The translations under genes were made by a program, and so were the position numbers. The notes under the pieces were generated by a model. It saw only the letters and a list, made by a program, of their open reading frames with translations, was not told the DNA's origin and made no database searches. A stretch of 64,000 nt of DNA from Tethya wilhelma (taxonomy: Eukaryota > Porifera > Demospongiae > Tethyida > Tethyidae): assembly GCA_964030475.1 (NCBI GenBank), contig CAXIPT010000005.1:186001-250000 (forward strand), written 5' to 3'. Below, one piece after another: positions 46,114-58,478 of the stretch; position 1 is the first letter of the stretch; each line of letters starts with the position of its first letter.

Positions 46114-46935
46114 AGTCTGGTGCCCAGACCCTTTCTGCTAATTAGTAGGCAGGACAGGAAGGGGGAGGAGGAAGAAAGGAAAGAAAGGGTCTGGCAACAA
46201 CGTAGCTCTGCCGTGGATCGACGTCTAAATTTTAGACGTCGGCAAGATCAAAGAGGTAGAAATAGTGTCAACCGCGATTGACTATGATGTGGTTTGTTGT
46301 AAAATTTGAACAAAGCAAGCTCCAACTGTATATAATTGTTTTGAAGCAATAGCAAGAACTTTTTGGTCTTGACGCTCAGAAGAACGAACAAAGAAGACTC
46401 CTAGTGAAAATTTTGGTGGTGTAAAAGCCTTTTTTTACTTCCTACTGGTTTTGCGAGGTAATTTTGTATCAAAAGTACCTAGAAAGTTAGCTTATTTAGT
46501 GCTAGGACTGCTAGGATAAGAAATTAAAGGCTCCCGAGTATGGCTGACTGACTGTTCAAGCTTTGAAATCGCTGACAAGACCTGCAGGCACCAGCGTAAC
46601 TATAAACAAAGAAGCATGCACGATAGGCGAGCAAATCTTTCACAAAAAAGCGTAGCAAGGAGAGAACATTTGCTTCCGTATGTCTGCTTCTCTATCGCTG
46701 TATAATAAGTTCAACAGCAAGCCAAACTTCGAGGAGCTTATCACTTTCTTTCTTTTTTTTTTCAGCACTTCCATGTCTTCCATGTGATTAAACACGTGGC
46801 TTGCCTGAGCTATTAATTACATTCCAGCGATCCGCAGCAGAGCTGCGTTGTTGCCAGACCCTTTCTTTTCTTTCTTCCTCCTCCCCCTTCCTGTCCCGCC
46901 TACTAATTAGCAGAAAGGGTCTGGGCACCAGACTA
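46114..46935. mobile_element. TIR element with AGTCTGGTGCCCAGACCC ends
   Basis: Inverted termini of about 90 bp (AGTCTGGTGCCCAGACCCTT ... AAAGGGTCTGGCAACAACG and complement) and a 10-bp direct flank ATAAATAACT at 46104-46113 and 46936-46945. 822 bp. Confidence 0.88.
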
Positions 46936-47311
46936 ATAAATAACTGGAGTACAGTATTATTTGATAAAATAATTAGATCAGCCTGAACTTGTACTGGTAT
47001 TAGTCTAACTCCTAATGATTTACAAGTAATACTGGCTACCACCAATTCTGGGACAAATTGAGTTGAAGTCCATCCACTAGTTTCTGTATCCCCTCTGTAC
47101 AAAGCCTAGCTAGCTTCCTAATTTCACACAAATTAGCACATTCTACATCAAAGATTTGCTTTGTTAACACTTCAACTGGGAATGTCCTTTTTCAAGGCAA
47201 ACTTCTCCATATATGTAAATCTTCTATTATTAAATTATTATAAATGATGACTATGAGAGGGTTTTGTTGAGTGTTTGGGGTTAAACTTTGCTTGATATTG
47301 TACATTTGCAG

Positions 47312-50300
47312 GTTACAGTGTCAGTAATTTATTTGCTGTTTACAGTCACTGCAGGTAATTCCTACTTGTACTGTAGCGATAAAATCATATCTTTGTCCCC
47401 AGGCTCCCCTTTGACTGTGCATGCAGCAATTGCCAAGTTCTACAAGCAGCTACAAAATTGTAAAGAAGGGTAGTCACTAGCAGTTTATTATCTATCAGTA
47501 GTCTAAGGTTATAGAACATAACTTACTGAAATTCCCAGGCCTTGTTCGATGTTCCCTCACGTTCACAAATACGTAAGCAGCTGCTGGTTAAAATGGCTGA
47601 GACTGAATCTAAAGGTTTTGTCATCAAAAACAGGCATAGCCAAGCCTATTCATCACAGTTCTTGTAGCTTTTATCCCCATGTGTTCTCGGATACTAGGCT
47701 CCCTTCTCATTTCTGTGAGTGAAAGGTCAAAGGGGAACCAGGGGATGAGGCTAATAATCAGAAAATAACTCACCCCTTAGCCCTTGTCCTCTTTACTTAT
47801 ATCTATAGCAACAAATATTTCAAGTTTTTCCCCCCGAATTTTTGTTTCTCTGTTATAAATACTATTCACATGCAACTATAAGCGGATCTACTATGTACAA
47901 CAAGTGGAATCTGAACGGTGTTCATAGCAGAAAAATACTACTATGTCAAATGAAGGCACTGATGGTGCACAAACCTCAGCACCCTATATTACTATAGTGC
48001 ACCCATTACATGCATATACACTCTATAAAAGACTATATGAGTGTATCAAGAAAGTAATCGAACTATGTCTGGTTCAGTGGCGTATCTAGCATGGTGCTCA
48101 GGGTGCTCGAGCACCCCCCTAGCTCAGAAAATTATGACGTCATCGCTTAATAGCAGCGCTCAAGACAAGCGCTATTCAATAAATTTTGCTTGAAATAGAT
48201 AAAATATAAGTTGATAAGACTTTAAATTGTCTTTCAAGAGTGAAATTTCACATTAGATTAGAGAAAAGGCCGAAAAAACTGCAGAACACAGTGCCATCTC
48301 TAGTACGATCGCATTAATAACTGTTAATAATTATGCTCACGTGACCCAAAGTGGGCATGGCTACCCCAAAATTTCAGGCGCTCGGACCTCCTCTGAATTC
48401 TATGCATTTTATTGGTATTAAACTTTACTATTTTGTTGAAAATTGCAATGTGGGCCATTGCAAGCTAATTGCATTACAAACAGAAAAACGTGATGTCGTT
48501 TCCTGATTGCATAGCTCACTTTTTCTATGCTTTCATGCCTTGAAAAGCTAGAAAACCCTTTCTCTCCTGTTACTTTGTCGGAATAGCTGCTAAAAGTCAT
48601 GATAAATCATAGGAAGGGCCTAAAATCAAATTCAGTTATACATGACGGGTTCACCGTTGGTTTAGTCACAGCACTGTTCAGTAGCTACCTTGCAGTTATC
48701 AATTGTTGCCTAATCAGTGTGTGGCTCTGTAATGATGTTCATTTCATTCTCTTTCGGATGAGAGGAAGCTTGGTCAGGTCATCTGTCCTGACCCATGGCA
48801 AATCAATCATTTTTTTGTGATGTAGATTTTTTATGTAGCCTATTACGTAGAATTGTATGTTCAGTGTCCTCCGACAAGCTCACGATTCATGACTATCTGG
48901 CAGATTACCCAGCATGTGTGAGCATGCATGATTGATCATACACTGTATACAATTTGCTATGGCACCAGGGGTTAGGCAGGCACCTTGGTGCTTTTCAGTA
49001 TATTATAGATGTTGAACACAAAATGTTGAGACATTAAAACTCATGTAGCAATGCATGGTATACATACATGTTTTGGGAAAAGTATGTAGTTAAAAGGAAT
49101 TAATGGCCATGCACATTTTTTACTATGTATAGGTCAAAATCCTCTGTTGACTCAACAAGATTCTGTCTTTTGTCGAAGTGACTCTAACTTCACCTACACC
49201 TGCACAGTAAATCCTACTCTAAACCCTGGGGTAGTTTCTTGGAATGTAAATGGAACTGCCCTTCCTTCAGCCTTTATTGAAAGATCAAACACTGATGTTG
49301 GGGATAATGTTACTGACCCAGCTCGTGGTCTCATTGCTGTTGTGACAGCCTATGATGGAGTGACTCTGGTGACAGACTTGACAATTGCCACAAGTTCTAG
49401 TTTAATAGGAACACCAGTTCAATGTAGGGATACTGAAGGAGATAATGATGAAATTACAACTGACATAAGCAGTAAGCTACGACATTGTAACAGCAATCAT
49501 GTATATACAAGAATTTGTGAATTTGTCCAAATCACCACTCGCTTCAATCAAATTGAAACCAATTGTATTTTTGTATGATGTAGCTCCTAATGTAGGGACA
49601 ATATCAGTGACTCAGGTCTCATTCACCACCGTCAGTGTTACCTTCACTCTAAGCAATCCAGATAAACTAGACTGTGTTGAGGACTATGTGGTAGAGGACC
49701 AGACAACTGGGACACGTCTTGACTGTAGCAGGACTAGTTCAACCACTGTGGAGTGTGATCTACCAGATATTTGCAGTAGTGCTAGCTATACCTTGGTGGG
49801 ATCTGCCAATGACGGAGTCTCCTTAGGAGAAGGGAGCACTCCTTCTATTTTTATTCCTGATCGCACCGGTGAGTAATATATATTATGTGCAGGAGTGTAG
49901 TCAAATAAATTGCTATATCCAAGATGAGCTACCATACTATAGAGTCAGGTTATTAGGTACACTTCGCTATTAAGCGCACATTCGCTAATAGGCTCATACA
50001 ATCTTCTTGGTTAACCATCTTCCTTCATTCAGCTTTGATACAGGCCTACTGTTGATGTCCACTTACTGGCATTTAGTTTGATTGTGACAGCCATAAATTA
50101 ATATACTTTTCTTGACCGTTTGGCTCTCTATTTCACTTGAGAGAGGCCAAAACAAGGGATTTCTCAAGCGCTATATAGCACATGCTCGAGCACTTTAGCT
50201 AGCTTAATAGCATCATTTCATTTGGGTGTGTGGCTTGTGGTTACATTAGTTTTGTTATTTAGCGCCTACTTTTCTTCTATTATCCCAATAAGCGCTTGCA

Positions 50301-53300
50301 CTAAATAACCTGACTATACAGTAATGAACACATTGTAGAGATAGTGATGCTAAGCCACACTTTTATGTGCTAGGTCTCTGGTATTTTTGTGCTGATCCAG
50401 CAAATATTGAAATAATGCACATCTCAATTAATTCAGTTGTGCTTTGAATTGTCCAACACTTACAGGATACCCTTATCCAGTGTTCAATGTTTCATTTGCC
50501 GATGAAAGTAATAGATCTGTTGTCATTGAGTGGATGGTATGTTGAATGTTAATGTGAGAATGGTTGGTGTTCAGATCTAGTCTCGTCCCTAGACCCCACC
50601 TCTTTCACCAGTGTAAAATGAGGGTCTAGAAAAACTGGCACACTTCCGGTGAAATTCTGGAATGTAGTTTTGTCATGCTGCACGTGCACCCTAGCCTCAA
50701 AAGTTTACTACGGAATTGCTGCATATTCGCGTACAAAGTTTCAACAGTTTTTGCTCGGTTTTCGACTAAGCCAGAAGTCAAAGAATCAGAACAGACTTAT
50801 AAGCCTCCCAGAAAAAAGACCAATTAGCAATTTGCACAGAAAAGAGTGCCCCATCAAGTCAAGCAAGGGACCGTCGCGCTAAACTAGACTTGCTACAAGA
50901 AACCAGGAACTCACGCCCTTGTCTTTATATCTGAAGTCAAAGCACTATCTCCCAGTGACATTAGTGGTAGTTGGTTCAATTGTAAATATCTATAGTTCGA
51001 GTTTCAACAGGTTTCAAAACTTGCACAGCTAAACTTTTTGACAGTCACTATTTACAAAATTTTGCGACTTTGCCAATGAGCGTTTAGTCGTGTGACAATC
51101 ACTTTGTGTAAGCAATCTGATTGGAGCCGCCAAGATCTTGGCGTAGAACACAGAAGTGTTCGCTGGCAAAACAGGCGGGGTCTAGGGACGAGACTAGAAT
51201 CAAGATCAACTTGCTTTGGTTTTTGCTTGTCTTCCACAAAATTGATTGATTTTGTCAAGGATAACATACTAGATTGTTACTTTGTCAAAAAAAATTTCTT
51301 TTCAAGCTAGATACCATAATTACGGAAATATTGGTGGTGCATTCAAATTAGGGGGTACAAATATGAATAATTCATTAAGCACAAAAATCTACCAAAATCT
51401 AGCAACAGAACTGAACAGTTACTCTTCCTATTCAGAAGCAGAACCTTAGTTTGTTCTTGGAAAGTGTAAATCTAGTTTTCATAGCATTTCTGTTGAGTGC
51501 TACAGTGAACTACTGCTAAATAAATTTTCAGTGTCAGTCTATTTCCAACCAGCATGGCTGTTCTATCCAGAACACTGGTGCACAGAAGGTTTTGCAAAGC
51601 CTGACGTTGCAATTTTCTCTCTACTTCAAATACGAACAGTTTTATGGAGCTAAAACGGTTGCAGTACCCTAGGTAGCTGTTAGGCAGCAAACTGAGACAA
51701 CCTGGACAATTTAGTTGCTTCTTTTCGAGAAAACTCTCTATCTGCCCTTCTCTGTTGTCAGAACGGTAAGATGACTGCCCATATCTGGTTTGATTTTTGG
51801 CCAGCTTTACAAAATTGACGCAAAACATGATCTCTCTACTTCCTCATCTAAAATAATTAGCTTGTACTAATTATTAGCATATTTATGAGCTAACTGTAGC
51901 CGTAACCTTAAAGGTGCTATTGCACGGAAGCGGCAACTTTTTGAAAAAATGGCCCAAAAATCAATACTGAAATTTCATTGGTTGAAAATACGTCATTGGA
52001 ATGCAATTTGCGCTCCTATTTTCGCGTTGACTCCAACGTACGCATAATTTTTCTTTGTGACCACGTGGCAAGCTGCAGCTATTTGACATACTTATACACT
52101 TAGACTTACACTCATTTAGCTTCTTTCTTCCCCGTTCCTTCTCTTGGTGTGCTTCTACTGCTGATAATTTCTTGTAAGCGTTCAAATTCAAACTGCACGT
52201 GGTCGCACATTTTAATACACGCATATTGTTCTACGCACATTATGGCTTCACTACGCGGTGTAAATTACTACGCGTACAACTTCCGTGCAATAGCACCTTT
52301 AAACAGAGAATATTTTTGTCAGTGGCTTGATGCTAAAATCGCCAAATCAAATGCTCACCATTGTTTCATTGTTTATGGTATGTCAACAACAGCAACAAAA
52401 TTTATAATTATAGCATTTGGGTACTCTAGAGAATCCAAATGTTATTAACCCTAAAGGTTATGTGTGTGTGTGTTTGGTTCCATGGTGGTGCAGTGCCTAG
52501 TGCTCTGGACTTCCAACCTCATGGTTGGGAGTTAGAGTCCCACCATGGGTAATTTAAGGTGTTGCCATTTTCCATCCCTTAGTGGTTGTGTGTGTCCATC
52601 TAACACCTTCCCACCAGTCGACTCAGCTGTGAATGAGTACCTGGAGTTTTTCTGGGGACCAAACTGGCCTCAATCTGGCAGTTCTCATATATCAACAGTA
52701 GCCCAGGTGGGTGGTGGCCAAGGTGGGTCCCCCTGATGCCCACACCACCTGCTGAGAGAACTGTCAGTACCCCATATGAAATAGCCTGAGATCCTTACAA
52801 AGGTGGCATGATTGTGCTAAAGTGTGAACCCAGTGAATGACTAATTATGTTGTGTCAATAGCTAGTGCAGAACAGAATAATCATAATCTTTCACTGTACC
52901 ATTAATGTACGAACACATAAACACAGCAATGTATAGCATTAATTATAATTCTCATAACACAATGGCAATAAGTACTCAGAATTTTACGTGCATATTATGC
53001 ACCAAGGGTTATGCACCTCAGTGACTTCATTCTGTTGTGTACAGGTACCACCCTCCCCATGGCCAGCTCCTTCAATGGTGTTTGTGGGAGTTCCAACAGA
53101 TGATGAAACTGGCATAATGTTTATTGAAGTCACTGATGCTGACAGAAATAATCAGAACTTCACTTACGTGCTACCTGTCAACATGACAGTGTTTGGCAGA
53201 ACCTTTTTAATGAGATTTGTTTATGAGCTTTGTGATTCAACAAACAATCGCGCATTCGGTGGTTCGCCAACATCATCAACAACAACAGGTACAGTACAAG

Positions 53301-56300
53301 ATGGGTATAACTATCATATGAGATTATTATTGTGACCCAAATTAACTGTCTTGCAGACTCCACTACAGTTACAGAATCTACGACTACTGATCCCCTCCCT
53401 ACAGATCCTCCGGGTCCTCCTTCTTGGGTCTTGTTTCTCATTGTATTTGGAGTTGCTGTTGTTATTGTTGGAGCTGCTGCTATTAGTGGTGGTGGTGGTT
53501 ATGCTGCTTATCGTTACAAAAAATCAAAAGCAGGTTGGTTCTTACATTGTACTTACACACCATTGTGTATAATTTTGTTGTGCACAAGCTTGGTTGTGTA
53601 TAATTTTTGAAATATTCTTTTAGGAAAGTCAGCTCAAGATAAGGAGTCACTTGAATTAGGGTAAGCTATAGCTTGAGATCATGTTTGCATGGTACCTTAT
53701 TATTTTGTCTTGAAAAACGAGTACTGTTATTTATTATGTGATTTTTTTTTTATGTACTTGCATCTTGTTGCATCACATAAAGGTGTATGTAACAACCCTT
53801 AGACAGTTTCTATGTTAATGGATATTTTTCATTTAAATTTAAGCTGGGAACTCATATGTGCTTTCAAATTAAAATTCAACCATTTAAGCATGGACTGAAC
53901 TGTTGAGTGATACTGTTATATAGACGCAAAGATCTCCCTTCCCCACCACCTGCTCCTGCTGACCAAGGAGCCACCTATGCTGATCCTGGTGAGATCAAAC
54001 ATGAGACTGGTCCTGAGACGGGAGAGCTGTATGCAGTCGCTGCCAAACCAAGTAAGAAGAAGAAGAATCAACAGCAACCAGAAGAACTACCTACCTACCA
54101 GGTAAGTGCATTTTTTAGCCTGGGTATGCTCCTGCCACAATCAGTATTGGTGAGAAGTAGATTTTCCTTATTCTCAAAAGGAAGTTGAATAAACATACAC
54201 AGACAGCTTATTTATTGTGTGCTAAATGTTCAAGAGCATTTGTTGTGTACTCTAATAGACTATCCAAATCACACACAACTCTTCAGGACCCTAATGCCAT
54301 CCAGCATCAAGCAGCTGGTGAGGGTGGTGACATGTATGCCATCCCTGACAAGAAACCAAAGAAGGGCTCCAAGAAGAAGACAGCTCCAGAGCCACAGCCA
54401 ACAGAGGAGGAGCTACAACAGATGTATGCTATGCCAGACAAGTCAAAGAAGGCACAGAATCAAGGGGTGAGGATTTTAAAGTTGTTCTCTCTGACAGTTA
54501 ACTGCCATTCTTGTGTATGCATTTGACAGCAGAGTATATCTATTCTAGTGTCCCTGCTTGCACACACAGTATTGTTTACATTGGTGACAATGACACAGGT
54601 TGTATTGAGTCATCTCCCATTGTAAAAGTGTGCCTACACACTCATCTGTACCATATATTATTAAGCCTCGGCGCGTGCGTAGCACGTGCAGAGGATTATG
54701 GTAGTCGTTTTGTCCGTCTGTCTGTCCCATCGAAATCTCAAGAAAGGCAGCTCTAGCGATAAAATTGATGGCACTTACGTTCATAAATCTGAATGATCGT
54801 GTAAAATTTTTTGCTGCCCAAAACGCTGTTGTTGCTGAGATTTGAGGCTTTTGTGCTCTTTTTAGCGCTTAGCTTCGAGGCCACGCCTATTGATTTAGTG
54901 TGCGTTATTTAGAATTTGTGTTAAATTCAGTGATGCTGTTACTGCATATGTGCATGATGCTGCTCTATGCTGCTGCTGCTGTTAGTCAGTGTTCCTTGGA
55001 AAGACAGACAGCGGCTGGCCTGCTTTATATGTAAGTAGATGTATTAACATGATGATAGTATAGATTTTCAGTCTGTCTGTGGCTGGACATTAGCCTAGCT
55101 TCATCAGCTGATCAGGCCAGTGACTCACTCCAGTACTGAGAGACTCAGGTCCAATCTATGTTGCTACTGCTGATATTCAGTGTTCCTTGGAAAGACAAAC
55201 AAGGGTTGGTAATGCGTAATTTATAATCAGTTTTCTATCACTCTTTTTCATTGCATATGTGTAAGTGCACTAGCTAGCTAAGTGTGCCGAGGCTTGTGCA
55301 CCAGCGGTGCCTTCATTGTACTCAGAATTGCTTTTTTTAGTCTGCTATTTAGCATGGCTGGTTTTTGCTAATGAGGTAGTGTGCATGATACAACTACCCT
55401 TGTTGCATTTTGACACTTGAGATCAAAAAGAAAACTGTGCCACTATATTGCATATGGCACACTGCGTAGGTGGCAAACTGTGCCATTATCTTCATGCTTG
55501 AGTGAACACTGTAGTTTTGCTATATAATGCAACAAATTAGTTGCACTGGTGACCACATGCCAGATATTGGCACAGTTGTGACATAACCCTTGGGCCATAC
55601 ATCACAACTGTGCCAATATCTGGCATGTGGCACTCGTGCTTGTGCAATAACTAATACTTGTAAAAAGGACATGATTGTGGCCAATATGGAGTGTTGGTCA
55701 ACGTTGAGTCAAGCTCACTGCTGGAGTGACTTTAACATAAGTCTAGCATGTTCATTCCTTCCTCCTATATTATAGACAGTATCATATTATGGAGCCATAT
55801 TACTTGATTGTTATTAAATGTGTTACTCTTGAGTTATTCTCTTGTTGACCTTTTGTGATATTGGGTGTGGACATAATGATATTTATGAGTTGCAGCTGCC
55901 TGTGTGGTGGGATTTCCCCTACTGTGAATCCCAGTCTAACCTATAGTGGCCTGTGCAAGTACATGACTAAATGAAAGCACCAAGGTGCATAAGCCTCGGC
56001 GCACTCACATGTATGCATGACACTAGCACGGTCCACTGAGAGGTGTCAGCAGCCTAGCAAATTCAAGCCTGCTGCAATTGACCTGTGGTTAACCGCTGTT
56101 TGGAATTCATTAAATATACTTTTGATGCTTGTAGTACTTAGTACTTGCACTTTAATGCTCAGCTCACGGTGAGCTAGTCAGCCGGAGTCAGTCAGGCTAA
56201 CAGGCATTGATAAAAAACACACAACTAACCTACTATGATAGATACTTCTACACAAAGCTATATTCAACTTGCAAATCATTGAGTTACTTACCTGTACTGT

Positions 56301-56985
56301 CCAAGCAGCAGGCTAAGCCAGCCTATTTAGCTGCCTCAAGTCCATGATTCAAGCTGTATTGTTTCTAGATAACGCACACTACACAGGGCGTGATCAGTGG
56401 GTGCGGTTTCGAAGCTAAGCGCTCAGAGAAGCACAAAAGCCTCAAATCTCAGAAACTACAGCGTTTTGCAAGATTCTACACAACAAATTTCTAGATAATT
56501 TCGATTTATGAACGTAAGTACCTTTCATTTGGACCATAGAGCGGCCATTCTTCAGATAATCTAGTAACAGACAGACAGACACACACACACACACAAAACG
56601 ACTACCGTAACCCTCTGCACGTGCTACGCACGCGCCGAGGCTTAACAATAATAGTAAGCCTCTCATGCTACCTATGCCTGTGAAACTCCTTGCTGTTGGA
56701 TTTGGTTTGTGACTTTATATAGCAGAACTGGATTGAGATTTTGTGTGTGTAGTATACTGTCCTATGTTTATTGCCCCCTAGTAAAAACTCCAAACATTAT
56801 GCCACTGAGCTAGTAATTCTAGGTACTGACATTTGCAAGCCTTTCCTCTTGAGACTATAGTTATTACCAGTATTGTTTCTCTGTCTTGTATAACTCATTC
56901 CCATGACATATGCATTCTAAAGACTCTGTTGTTTATATGTCAGATGGTGTCGTCTGGAAGAAGTCCCTACTATGGCAACGTCTGA
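47312..56985 (+). CDS. Ig/FN3 type-I receptor R with tyrosine-motif tail (right copy, intact)
   Basis: Exons 47312-47354 (signal-like), 49133-49471 (Ig-like), 49584-49868 (FN3-like), 50466-50536, 53045-53288 (unassigned ectodomain module), 53357-53533 (TM), 53624-53660, 53924-54101, 54287-54466, 56944-56985. All junctions are GT-AG with compatible phases; the sum is 1596 nt, 531 residues and a TGA. The initiating ATG exon upstream of 47312 is not identified. TM: SWVLFLIVFGVAVVIVGAAA, followed by YRYKKSK. The tail is Lys-rich with tyrosine sites ATYADPG, ELYAVA, DMYAIPD, QMYAMPD and a C terminus SPYYGNV, suited to SH2-type docking (inference). The ectodomain has several N-glycosylation sites. 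The last intron (2.5 kb) contains two inverted copies of repeat B. Confidence 0.85.
47420..49095. other. Right-arm intron segment without counterpart in the left arm
   Basis: Repeat fragments: GAGTGAAAGGTCAAAGGGGAACC at 47717, family B ends at 47955 and 48975, and a decayed element around 48070-48150. No exon seen. Confidence 0.4.
50579..51195. mobile_element. TIR element family D, copy 2
   Basis: AGTCTCGTCCCTAGACCCCACC start and GGGGTCTAGGGACGAGACT end, 617 bp. The left arm lacks it at the matching place. Same termini and nearly the same length as 40117-40728, with a different interior. Confidence 0.85.
51908..52302. mobile_element. Second TTAA-flanked TIR element
   Basis: TTAA then AGGTGCTATTGCACGGAAG at the left, complement plus TTAA at the right, 387 bp between. 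No ORF. Absent from the left arm intron. Confidence 0.85.
52483..52805 (+). mobile_element. tRNA-derived SINE
   Basis: 52483-52549 looks like a tRNA head: A-box-like TGGTGCAGTGCC and B-box-like GTTAGAGTCCC at normal spacing, with CCAACCTCATGGTTGGG between. A tail region to about 52805 ends in GAGATCCTTACAAAGG. Present only in the right arm. Confidence 0.6.
54661..55317 (+). mobile_element. Repeat family B, copy 4 (in last intron of receptor R)
   Basis: TTAAGCCTCGGCGCGTGCG start, end TGTGCCGAGGCTTGTGCAC-CAGCGGTGCCTTCATT. Confidence 0.8.
55552..55631. repeat. 29-bp inverted repeat
   Basis: CCACATGCCAGATATTGGCA ... TGCCAATATCTGGCATGTGG, loop about 22 nt, in the last intron of receptor R. Confidence 0.9.
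55971..56645 (-). mobile_element. Repeat family B, copy 5 (inverted to copy 4)
   Basis: Reads in minus orientation from TTAAGCCTCGGCGCGTGCG at 56645 to GCACCTTGGTGCTTTCAT at 55971. With copy 4 it gives the intron a 0.66-kb inverted repeat. Confidence 0.8.
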
Positions 56986-58443
56986 TCCCTGTGGAGCTAG
57001 TGTGTGCTACTGTATAACAGACAGTGTATTATTGTTAATACTTTATCTACTACTCAACCTTTTAGCATTGGATTTGATATAGCTAGTGCTGATGCATTGT
57101 AATCTTAGTATGTTGTTGTTCTTTATATTATGTTTGTAAAAGCTTTTAGTTTTTTAGGCTACATGCACTTTTTATGAGTTATTAGCTTTTCTTTATCCCT
57201 CTGTATGTGTGTACGTACACTCTTGATATGAATACACTGTTTACTATTGCCTGCCTGATAAGCAGAACTGAGGGGTTATTCATTATGGGTTCTCTGAGGC
57301 ATTTCCTCCCCATACCTCCCTGTTTGTTGACTCCATCTGTTGCCATGGTGATGGCTAAACTATGCAGTCCCACCCATCATACACGTGTACCTCCCATGAC
57401 ATGAATCACTGTAAATACAGTGTATGATGACAATCATGATATGTATGATTAACGATTTATATGTACTGTACATGTAGCTAAGATCTTGTGTATGTAGTAT
57501 TGGTAGGTTGAAGCTGTTTTCAAAACTGTAGAGATTCTGTTGATGGTTGTGTGTGTGTGTGTGCGCATTTTCGCTCTGATATGGATTCTTTGTGTATCTG
57601 TGTTGACCTGCTGCAATGCACTCTGTTAGCTATACATGTGTATGTGTGTGTGTGTGACTGTTGAATTTGCAAACCAAATTGTCCCAACTGTTAATTCTCA
57701 TTGTGTGTGNCCTAACAAACACACTACACATAACACATGCATACTGGCAGTGGCAGCCATAGAAACAATGCAAGCTATTCCAAACACTACCCAGCAATAA
57801 TCACACAGTATGCCACAGCCTCCAACAAACCACCTCATTTACAAATCCTGCCAAATTGCCAGCCACCAACCGACTTTGTTTCGTACACCTCAATTTCCTC
57901 GCGGCACAACATGTTTGCCCAACCAAAGACATAACCCCTTTCAGCTCAAAATGGTTCCGTGTCAAAAATTTTTTCTCCAACGAGTAAGTGCTCCTTTCAT
58001 GATTGATGTAGCTATCAGGATCTTGGAACATGGTCAAAGTGTTGGCATGGCCTAGCCCTTAGAACGCTGGCTACTGGCTGCTATGTACCAACTTATACGA
58101 GTGTGTGTACAGTAAGCTTGTAGCAAATGTGTACGTGACATGGTAGAAGATTATCATGTGTTACGGAGCGAGCTGGGCCTTATTGTATAAGAGTGTACCG
58201 TACTGTGTAATGGCTTGTTGACTTACAAGCTTGAATGGTATAGTGTTACAGTCCAGACCCTTAATACGGTTCTGCTTAGCTGCACAGCTGAGATATGCTT
58301 TCCATACACATACCAACATTAGACTGAGAAAAGTATGCACTTAGGTATGTGCTGCACGTAATATCAAAATATTGTGTGTGTGTATATGTATACCATAGCT
58401 CCTGAAACTATTTGAAAGCTAATGTACATTGCACACGTGTTAC

Positions 58444-58478
<35 letters not shown>

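Larger units (their letters stand above)
47205..53290 (+). repeat. Right arm of large inverted duplication
   Basis: Inverted match to 27600-35835, starting near TATGTAAATCTTCTATTATTAAATT and ending with exon 5 of the receptor. Interrupted relative to the left arm at 47420-49090, 50579-51195 and 51500-52850. Confidence 0.9.

Noticed and set aside
57737..58055. Overlapping plus and minus frames of about 80 codons
   Set aside because: Both strands open over the same stretch, no splice context, no recognisable domain.
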